Both the position numbers and the translations under genes were made by a program. The notes under the pieces are model-generated. The model did no database searches. It was not told the DNA's origin and saw only the letters and a list, made by a program, of their open reading frames with translations. Below, piece after piece: positions 1 through 5,042 of a stretch of 6,420 nt of DNA. How positions within the stretch are numbered: position 1 is the stretch's first letter; each line of letters opens with the position of its first letter. Source of the DNA: Methanolinea sp. (GTDB lineage Archaea > Halobacteriota > Methanomicrobia > Methanomicrobiales > Methanospirillaceae); NCBI GenBank assembly GCA_013331225.1, contig DUGV01000155.1:1-6420 (forward strand). Reading direction: 5' to 3'.

Positions 1-644
1 GTCGGCGTCGGGGCAGGGGTGGTGGGTGTGGGGGTGATCGTGATCGGGTTTCCGATGGGAAGGGTACGGAAGAGCTCCGTCTCCCCGTCGACAAGGACCG
101 CGATCGTGACATTCCCGTCAGTCACCCCCTCGACGAAGAACGTGATCGCCGAGTCATCCGGGCCGGACTTGCTCCCCTCAATCGAGAGGGAGGCCACGAT
201 GTTGGTGGCTCCCGGTGCCGCCTCACCCCCAAGGGAGATGAGATCGTAGGTCCCTCCCGGTATGGTGCCAGTCGTGGCGGTTGAGAACACCCCGTCCTGG
301 GAGAGCCCTACTCTCCTCACCTCGGTGTCACCCTTCCTGATCGTCATCATGTTGGTCTCGGTGTTCCACAGCGTCGCAGAGATGGAGCCGTCGTTTAAGG
401 TAAATGGGAGGAGAAAGTCCCTTACCCCGAACGAGAACGGGTTCCCCTGTGCCGCCGCAAAAGTGCCGTCGATCCGGATTGAGAAAGCGCAGGCGTCCGA
501 AAGGTCCCCGATCGTGATGGTCACCTGGTCTCCCTGCATAACCTGGTCAGGGGAGATGGAAACCGATGCCGGGGAGACCCCCTGCACGATGACCAGCACT
601 GCAAACACCGTGAAGACAAGGCAGGAACGGGTCATTGGCACCAT
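1..644 (-). CDS. Secreted protein with Thr/Pro-rich linker, partial (C-terminus beyond window)
   Basis: Reading right to left, 214 codons are open from the ATG at 644 to the window edge with no stop. A signal peptide is plain: MTRS, then a hydrophobic stretch (residues 8-20), then a likely cut near VSPA-SVS (about residue 26). Residues 27-195 are polar and beta-rich, with alternating hydrophobic positions (for example VTITIGDLSD and NVTIAVLVDG), suggesting one or two Ig-like or beta-sandwich domains. From about residue 200 the chain becomes a Thr/Pro repeat (TPTPTTPAPTP), typical of stalk linkers before a membrane anchor in surface proteins of methanogens. The start at 644 is chosen because GGGGGGAG (651-658) lies six bases upstream; the next ATG (635) is too far away. 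I do not recognise the family. Export is well supported; function is unknown. Confidence 0.85.
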   Translation of the reverse strand, partial: MVPMTRSCLVFTVFAVLVIVQGVSPASVSISPDQVMQGDQVTITIGDLSDACAFSIRIDGTFAAAQGNPFSFGVRDFLLPFTLNDGSISATLWNTETNMMTIRKGDTEVRRVGLSQDGVFSTATTGTIPGGTYDLISLGGEAAPGATNIVASLSIEGSKSGPDDSAITFFVEGVTDGNVTIAVLVDGETELFRTLPIGNPITITPTPTTPAPTP

Positions 645-891
645 GGAATTCTCCCCCCGGGATTCGTCACAATCAGATGGTCCATACTCCTTATTAGGAA
701 TTCGGTGCCGGCCGGGACGCTTCGGGTCTTTTAAACCCTGCCTGTAGTGCCGTTCAATCCCCTTTCCCCGGCCTCTCCAGGGAGAATCACGCGGAGCACA
801 TGCGGACCTGAAGGATATGTCCTTCTCCAACGGGAAACCTTTACCACCTTTTTCGAGAGATTCCTATTCATTCAGGAAGTGGCTCTTTTCC
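645..891. promoter_or_regulatory. Divergent promoter region between secreted protein and hydrolase
   Basis: This gap separates two divergent genes for exported proteins. A TTTTAAA element at 729-735 can be read as a TATA box on either strand. On the plus strand it would start RNA near 757-760, leaving a long leader. For the leftward gene a closer candidate is the near-palindrome CCTAATAAGG (689-698, read on the minus strand), which would start RNA near 668, just ahead of the GGGGGGAG ribosome site. No clear BRE or operator repeat is visible. An in-frame ATG at 817 would extend the hydrolase by 25 polar residues. Its AAGGA (811-815) is only one base from the ATG, so that start is less likely. 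The promoter calls are inferences from consensus only. Confidence 0.4.
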
Positions 892-2229
892 ATGGATAGA
901 ACAACACTCTTGGGAATCTGCCTCCTGGTCATCGTGATCACGGCAGGCATTGCGGCATCGGGGGCAACGAACATCCAGACGACTGTCACAAAACCGACGG
1001 GTGACACGATCGAAAAAATGCAGAAGGTCCAGGATGAGGCGACCGCCAGAAAGAACCAGCCGGGCGGGTATCCTTCTCCCTCCACGGGAGGAAAGTACCA
1101 CACGCGGCTCGTCCTCCTGGGGACGACCGGGGGCGTGACATGGTACCCGGGAACGGACCGTGCGAGTTCCTCGTCAGCCCTCGTGGTCGGCGACACCCTC
1201 TATATCATCGATCTCGGGCAGGGCTCGACCTCCCGGCTCTCGGAGGCCTTCAACCCGGGCCATCCACTGGTCGGCCAGGAGATGGGCTCCACCTCTACCT
1301 TCCTCGAGAAGGCGCGGGCACTCTTCTTTTCGCACCTCCACCAGGACCATATCGCGGACTATCCTTCCCTCCTCCTGATCGGCCCGGGGGCGGGCCTCGG
1401 CACCCGGACTGATCCTGCCACCGGAGTGGTATCGATCGTGCCCCTTGTGGTCATCGGCCCTGCCGACCGGGGAATGTGTGAGATAGACAGGTCGCATTAC
1501 CTTGACAGAGGGGGCACGATCGTCTACACGGACAGCGCTGACCCCGCCCTTGTCACCCCCACCCCCGGGACCAGGCTGATGACGAGCCTGATCTGGCAGG
1601 CCTATGCCCAGACCATCAACGACATGACACTCGACAACGCCTACCGCGATTTCACGAAACTGGTCGAAGTCAGGGAAATCGGCGGCACCGGGCCCGGCGA
1701 TATCTCATTCCCTGTTCCCGAAGTGGATCTCGCCAATGGGACAACCTGCGCACCAATGGACCCGTTCGAAGTGTACAGGGATGAGAACGTCGTGGTGACC
1801 GCGGCCCTCGTCGACCACCACCAGGTGTTCCCGACGTTTGCCTACCGGTTCGACACCGATGATGGGTCCGTGGTCTTCTCGGGCGACACCGGCCCTGATA
1901 CCCGAGGCAATCTCCAGAAGCTCGGCGAAGGGGCCGACATCCTCGTCCACGAGGTCATCGACCGTGCCTGGATCGACCAGAGGATGGGATTCCCCGACGA
2001 GGACACCCCTGCCTACGCGTTAAAGACGCATTTGCTGACCTCCCACACGACGATCGACATGGTCGGATCGGTCGCAAGAGACTGCCGCGTTGACACCCTC
2101 GTGCTCAACCACATCGTGCCCGGCAACACTCCCACGTCGCACCTCCTGCAGGCCCAGCATAACTTCACCGGGCGGCTGATTATCGGGGAGGACCTGATGG
2201 AAATCGGGGTGGGAAAACCTTCCTGGTAA
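892..2229 (+). CDS. Exported metallo-beta-lactamase-fold hydrolase (RNase Z/arylsulfatase type)
   Basis: This is a 445-residue MBL-fold metal-dependent hydrolase. Metal ligands visible in order are HLHQDH (residues 148-153, the HxHxDH signature), a DHH (308-310), SGDTG (330-334, the bridging Asp) and LNHIVPG (His 407), with further His at 353, 380 and 385. A GxxxGVTWYPG...SSSALVVGDTLYIIDLGQG segment (about 78-111) is the usual first strand region of the RNase Z-like branch. The first 25 residues (MDRTTLLGICLLV..AASGA) form a signal peptide or membrane anchor, so it acts outside the membrane, which argues against tRNA processing. About 155 residues separate the HxHxDH and DHH motifs, more than in RNase Z. 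The start at 892 is preferred because AGGAAGTGG (874-882) resembles the anti-SD complement; an in-frame ATG lies at 817. The substrate is unknown; a small ester, lactone or sulfate/phosphate ester is possible. Confidence 0.9.
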   Translation: MDRTTLLGICLLVIVITAGIAASGATNIQTTVTKPTGDTIEKMQKVQDEATARKNQPGGYPSPSTGGKYHTRLVLLGTTGGVTWYPGTDRASSSSALVVGDTLYIIDLGQGSTSRLSEAFNPGHPLVGQEMGSTSTFLEKARALFFSHLHQDHIADYPSLLLIGPGAGLGTRTDPATGVVSIVPLVVIGPADRGMCEIDRSHYLDRGGTIVYTDSADPALVTPTPGTRLMTSLIWQAYAQTINDMTLDNAYRDFTKLVEVREIGGTGPGDISFPVPEVDLANGTTCAPMDPFEVYRDENVVVTAALVDHHQVFPTFAYRFDTDDGSVVFSGDTGPDTRGNLQKLGEGADILVHEVIDRAWIDQRMGFPDEDTPAYALKTHLLTSHTTIDMVGSVARDCRVDTLVLNHIVPGNTPTSHLLQAQHNFTGRLIIGEDLMEIGVGKPSW

Positions 2230-2260
2230 CTTTCCCAGGGCTTTCCGATACAATTTTTTT
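2222..2260 (+). terminator. T-run terminator of the MBL hydrolase gene
   Basis: A run of seven T (2254-2260) lies 25 bases after the hydrolase stop. It is preceded by a short inverted repeat, CCTGG (2222-2226) with CCAGG (2235-2239), which overlaps the stop codon. Archaeal RNA polymerase terminates mainly on T-runs, so the T-run is the important part and the stem may be incidental. Confidence 0.5.
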
Positions 2261-2286
2261 GTGTGGGACCGTCAGAAGAAACTATG

Positions 2287-2323
2287 AAAAAAGGCCGGAA
2301 CCCTCTGTCCTCTTAAAAATAAA
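2287..2323 (-). terminator. T-rich terminator of the small membrane protein gene
   Basis: Read on the minus strand, the DNA just past the stop at 2333 holds TTTATTTTT (about 2315-2323), then six T in a row (2287-2292) after a CCGGCC palindrome. Two T-tracts in the first 50 bases after the stop fit archaeal intrinsic termination. Together with the plus-strand T-run at 2254-2260 they insulate two convergent genes. Confidence 0.5.
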
Positions 2324-2332
2324 GGAGAATTT

Positions 2333-2701
2333 TCATGCCTTCCCGAAGTACTTCTTCACCTGGGGTTGGAAGAAGTACCAGAGGATGATCGCCAAGACTA
2401 TGATGCTGAGCACGCCGTAAATCCAGGCCGAGAACAGGGTCATGAGCCCGAATATGATGTTGATCACCATCATGAGGACGCCTACTGTCCAGACAATGCC
2501 CCATCCTCTGAAACACCCGATTCCGAGCAGGAGGTCGACGATTGCGATGCAGACGAGTATCACTCCAGCGATCGCACCAAGTCCGGGAAAGCCAAGTCCT
2601 GCCAGCACGGCGACCCCCAGGATGGCGGCGACGAACCATATGCATGCGATGAAGATCCAGAGGACTCCGAGAACGGAAACTCCCAACGGTCTTTCTGACA
2701 T
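2333..2701 (-). CDS. Small four-helix integral membrane protein, function unknown
   Basis: This 122-residue protein is almost entirely hydrophobic. Four membrane segments are visible at about residues 7-34, 38-63, 67-90 and 92-112. A short polar N-terminus (MSERPLG) precedes them, and a basic cytoplasmic tail, QPQVKKYFGKA, ends the chain. Many small archaeal membrane proteins share this plan, including the pattern of an RPLG start and a tail ending in VK-YFGK, but none that I know has an assigned role. No catalytic or metal motif is visible; polar residues within helices are few (Asp 56 is the clearest). A TATA box lies exactly where a leaderless transcript from the ATG at 2701 would need it, and no ribosome site is present, which supports both the start and the gene. 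A longer frame on the same strand (2313-2789) is a shadow and lacks this composition. Confidence 0.88.
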   Translation of the reverse strand: MSERPLGVSVLGVLWIFIACIWFVAAILGVAVLAGLGFPGLGAIAGVILVCIAIVDLLLGIGCFRGWGIVWTVGVLMMVINIIFGLMTLFSAWIYGVLSIIVLAIILWYFFQPQVKKYFGKA

Positions 2702-2946
2702 ACGGAATGAATCTCAGAGGGAAGTATAAATGGATTGTGCACGCCTCGCCGGGTCCACCCAACGCATCCCCGGACTCCTCCGCACTCACTCATGCTCCCC
2801 ACCCGGGCAAGCGTGCGGTCACGGGGGAACCCCCATATCATATGCACGATGAGCCGCTGCTCGTTGACTCCCCATCCCGGATAAGAATTCCCCGGATTCT
2901 TTCAAGGCAGTTGTGGGTCATCCTGCCTGTTCCAGGAACTCGAAAA
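2702..2946. other. Intergenic region between membrane protein and flavin reductase genes
   Basis: These 245 bases lie between two minus-strand genes. The right end has TTTT (minus strand) directly after the flavin reductase stop and a GTTCC-A-GGAAC inverted repeat (2930-2940), which could help end that transcript. The middle holds a GGGGG-AA-CCCCC palindrome (2823-2834) and an AGAAT/ATTCT inverted repeat (2884-2900). Short open frames cross it but lack ribosome sites or protein-like composition, so I see no gene here. Confidence 0.5.
2724..2731 (-). promoter_or_regulatory. TATA box for a leaderless transcript
   Basis: On the minus strand ATTTATAC spans 2731-2724, centred about 27 bases upstream of the ATG at 2701. 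Archaeal RNA usually begins 22-27 bases from the TATA centre, so transcription should start at or within a few bases of the ATG. No GGAGG-like sequence occurs between the two. This is the best promoter in the window. Confidence 0.65.
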
Positions 2947-3507
2947 TCACCCCTTCCTGTACTTCTTCCCGGCTGAAAACGCCTCTCCCGCATCGTCCCC
3001 CACGCGGTAGTAGGCGTGCTGCGCGTAGATGATCGGGTCGATCTTCCGGATGTCCGGTACCCCGTCGGTCACGCAGGACTTCGCGGCATGGATCTCCGCG
3101 ACCTTCCCGATGACCAGCAGGTGGCTCCCGCAGTCCACTGACTCGAACAGTTCGCACTCGATATTGACCGGGCACTCCGCGGCCATCGGTGCAGTCCCGA
3201 GTGTCCCGTATACCGATCGGAACACCCCGGACTTGTCCTCCCGGGCACCGGAGACGAGGCCGCAGTGGTCGGTCTCGACAACCTGGGATACCGAGGGCAC
3301 GTTCAGCGAGAAGGTCCTGTTCTCCTCGATTCCCTTCCAGGTATACCGCCCCTTGTTGATCGCGACACAGACCATCGGCGGCGCCATGCACGCGACAGTC
3401 GCCCAGGCAGCGACCATGTAGTTGGGCCTTCCCTGAACATTTGCACCCACGAGCACCGTGGGCATGACACTCATATACGGCATCGGGCCAAGCATAATTT
3501 TTTCCAT
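2947..3507 (-). CDS. Flavin reductase-like FMN-binding protein (flavoredoxin family)
   Basis: This 186-residue protein belongs to the flavin reductase-like split-barrel family, which binds FMN and moves electrons between reduced carriers or NAD(P)H and flavins or other acceptors in the cytoplasm. The N-terminus LGPMPYMSVMPTVLVGANV, then NYMVAAWATVACMAPPMVCVAI (residues 29-50), is the family's first barrel half, in which backbone contacts hold the FMN phosphate. NRTFSLNVPS (63-72), ETDHCG (78-83) and SGAREDKSG (86-94) match the conserved middle of flavoredoxin-like members. The length is normal and the chain looks intact, ending in a basic tail. The start at 3507 is chosen because GGAGGAG lies three bases upstream and family members begin at this point; the ATG at 3519 would put the ribosome site inside the gene. 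No partner gene for a reductase or oxygenase lies beside it, so the acceptor cannot be inferred. Confidence 0.9.
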   Translation of the reverse strand: MEKIMLGPMPYMSVMPTVLVGANVQGRPNYMVAAWATVACMAPPMVCVAINKGRYTWKGIEENRTFSLNVPSVSQVVETDHCGLVSGAREDKSGVFRSVYGTLGTAPMAAECPVNIECELFESVDCGSHLLVIGKVAEIHAAKSCVTDGVPDIRKIDPIIYAQHAYYRVGDDAGEAFSAGKKYRKG

Positions 3508-3510
3508 GCG

Positions 3511-3517
3511 CTCCTCC
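3511..3517 (-). promoter_or_regulatory. Ribosome binding site fixing the flavin reductase start
   Basis: GGAGGAG read on the minus strand ends three bases before the ATG at 3507. It overlaps the end of an upstream in-frame ATG (3519), so it serves the second ATG and not the first. It is the strongest Shine-Dalgarno match in the window. Confidence 0.65.
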
Positions 3518-3839
3518 ATCGGGTATGCGAATCATTGTTCGTTGCCGGGATGCATCAGGGTAACGCTTCAGGGGTCAGCAGCGAATATCCCGGATGCAGT
3601 GGTTGATGCAAATCGGAGTTACGCCGTTGGAGTATTCAGAGTGCCCGGTGCTCCTGAGCGCATGCGGTTACCCATGCTCAAATTAAAGCATCAAAACCTT
3701 GCAAGGTACATAGCGGGTAAGGAGAATCTGCATAATCCTGGTTTTGTCATTCTGGAATAGATCGTCCCGAACACCTGATCCATTCGAATTATTCCCCTCT
3801 GTATGCATAATCAAAGTGACCAGGTGCGTGCAAGAGGAG

Positions 3840-3846
3840 AAAAAAA
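3840..3846 (-). terminator. T-run terminator of the duplicated C2-like gene
   Basis: Seven T in a row on the minus strand, preceded by GGGG, lie 64 bases after the stop at 3910. This is the first T-tract of that length downstream of the gene. Confidence 0.5.
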
Positions 3847-3909
3847 CCCCATGGCCCACCTCCACTCTGCAGCGCATGTTCGGGGGAACCCTGCCTCTCA
3901 TGCCAAAAT

Positions 3910-4665
3910 CTACGACGACGGAGTAACCCTGTAATATAGGTTATACGTTGCGTCTCCTGTTATCCCCTTATCGCGGTGAAATCGAATAGGATCAAGAGGG
4001 CGATCAAAATTGAAATCACTGCGAATCACGAGTGTGAACGAGCCAAATTTATCATTTCTGTTGCTATCCTGTTCCCATAGCTCAATTGTCGCAGCACTGC
4101 CGATTGGGATCGGGTCCACACTGCTCACAAGTGGGAGGATATCGCCTGTTTTCATATTTCGGGGTCCCAGAACCCTCTCGCCATCAACGGTGATGAACAC
4201 CCGATCCTTTCGCTCCTGGGCATCTCTGCAATGGAGGCTGACCAACTGCAGGAGATACGGCTTCACAGGCAGATCGCGTTCATCATCAATCAGATCATAA
4301 TAGATGATGTATTCCCTCTGGCGGCTCCTGCCGCCATGCATCCCTTCATAGTGTGGGAAAATCGCGTTGAATGATCCTCTTGTATCACTGGAGTCTACCC
4401 TGATCTCTCCGAGATGATCGTCATGTGGACCTCCCCCGTGATGGCCTGGTTCGTCAGAATCGAATAGTGTTATTTGCACAGTGTTACCCGGTGGATTTTC
4501 AATGAGTCGATTTAGGAGTGTGGTCTGGCCATCCCGAATCGAAAATGGCCCCCACGTTTCGGACAGGGCATTCCCTGGATATCTGCTAACTATAAAAAAT
4601 GGTTCCTCGGTGAGTTCTCCTGGACCAGTACTTACACAATGAATTGATTTTACTCGTATCCACAT
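3910..4665 (-). CDS. Protein with two tandem C2-like beta-sandwich domains, function unknown
   Basis: This 251-residue protein has no signal peptide or membrane helix and appears to be cytoplasmic. It consists of two diverged copies of one domain, at about residues 4-126 and 138-248. Matching blocks in order are VKSIHC with LVSLHC, EPFFIVS with RVFITVD, WGPFSIRDGQ with LGPRNMKTGD, VQITLFDSD with ATIELWEQD, DDHLGEI with NDKFGSF, and REYIIYYDL with ATYNLYYRV. The pattern of strand, acidic cluster (D-x-D, then DD or ND), bulky residue-Gly, strand resembles the calcium-loop side of C2 domains, so calcium-dependent binding is a reasonable guess but unproven. The first copy carries a His/Gly insertion (GHHGGGPHDDH, 74-84). 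GGGGGGA (4671-4677) is a usable ribosome site. GC is lower than in neighbouring genes (26 of 60 in one counted line), suggesting transfer. I recognise no enzyme motif. Confidence 0.85.
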   Translation of the reverse strand: MWIRVKSIHCVSTGPGELTEEPFFIVSRYPGNALSETWGPFSIRDGQTTLLNRLIENPPGNTVQITLFDSDEPGHHGGGPHDDHLGEIRVDSSDTRGSFNAIFPHYEGMHGGRSRQREYIIYYDLIDDERDLPVKPYLLQLVSLHCRDAQERKDRVFITVDGERVLGPRNMKTGDILPLVSSVDPIPIGSAATIELWEQDSNRNDKFGSFTLVIRSDFNFDRPLDPIRFHRDKGITGDATYNLYYRVTPSS

Positions 4666-5042
4666 GTCGTTCCCCCCGTTATCATATACATCCCCGCGTC
4701 AGAATCGCTCTGCACCGGGCAGTGGTATGATCATTTGCATTCATTTCCCAAGAGTTGATAAATGTGTCCCCAAAATTCCTATGGGTGCGAAAAACCGAGA
4801 TAGACCAAAAATCCTGCAAAAATGAAGAATCCCCGCGACCGGTAACCTCAATAAATTGGAACCATGCCTCTGGCGGCCTCAATGGCAAACCCTGTTTCGT
4901 GAATATCGTTACCCGCGAAAGGTGCACAAGCAAGGGGCAAAAAAGGAGAAGGTGATTTCCAGGCAGCCACTCCTGTCGGTAAGATCTCCTATTCATGGCA
5001 GGTTGCAGGTGCTGCGAGCATGTAACTATTCCTCCCCCAGGT
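4666..5042. other. AT-richer intergenic region without a convincing gene
   Basis: This 377-base gap separates the duplicated C2-like gene from the lipoprotein gene. Several A-tracts (such as AAAAACC and CAAAAATG between 4790 and 4830) lower its GC. Open frames cross it on both strands (plus 4755-4955, minus 4682-5245), but the minus frame continues far into the lipoprotein gene in a different frame and neither looks protein-like. For the C2-like gene, TGTATATGA (4682-4690, minus) resembles a TATA box but is about five bases too close to the ATG at 4665, so its transcription start is unresolved. The region could be a decayed gene or a transcribed RNA; I see nothing that decides it. Confidence 0.45.
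4939..4944 (-). terminator. Possible T-run terminator of the lipoprotein gene
   Basis: Six T on the minus strand, preceded by the pyrimidine-rich CCTTCTCC, lie about 100 bases after the lipoprotein stop at 5043. It is the first T-tract of this length downstream. No stem is needed in archaea and none is clear. Confidence 0.35.

Larger units (their letters stand above)
3508..3909. other. Gene-poor region of about 400 bases
   Basis: No convincing gene is seen here. The right-hand part is poorer in GC than the flanking genes. It contains a perfect CCTTGCAAGG palindrome (3698-3707), an ATGCT/AGCAT inverted repeat (3674-3691) and a GATGCATC palindrome (3550-3557). The upstream region of the flavin reductase gene should lie at the left end, but no clear TATA box is visible; GATATTC near 3585 is the best weak candidate. 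Open frames on both strands (plus 3458-3760 and 3744-3926, minus 3683-3901) lack ribosome sites and family resemblance. A 27-codon frame on the plus strand (3851-3934) starts 12 bases after an AGAGGAG and is the only one with a plausible signal, but its 3' end overlaps the converging gene. Confidence 0.5.

Noticed and set aside
262..747. Plus-strand open frame of 161 codons opposite the partial secreted protein
   Set aside because: The opposite strand has a signal peptide, ribosome site and Thr/Pro linker; this frame has none and ends in the promoter region.
2313..2789. Minus-strand open frame overlapping the small membrane protein, with many His, Arg and Asp residues
   Set aside because: The 122-codon frame has strong membrane-protein character and a correctly placed TATA box, so this longer frame is a shadow.
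2823..2834. GGGGG-AA-CCCCC palindrome, with a similar GGGGGAACCC at 3882-3891
   Set aside because: Short G/C runs recur by chance at this GC content; the two sites share no flanking sequence or equivalent position relative to genes.
2918..3535. Minus-strand open frame of 205 codons covering the flavin reductase gene
   Set aside because: It is in a different frame from the clearly recognisable flavin reductase and reads as a shadow rich in Arg, Gly and Cys with no family resemblance.
3775..3800. TTCGAAT near 3783, resembling a tRNA T-loop
   Set aside because: No T-stem, anticodon arm or acceptor stem can be drawn around it.
3683..3901. Minus-strand 72-codon frame starting eight bases after the C2-like gene stop, as if in an operon
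   Set aside because: It has no ribosome site, contains the T7 terminator at 3840-3846 and shows no recognisable composition.
3508..5042. Possible insertion sequence or integrative element around the C2-like gene
   Set aside because: No transposase or integrase, no terminal inverted repeats and no flanking target duplication are visible; only composition suggests acquisition.
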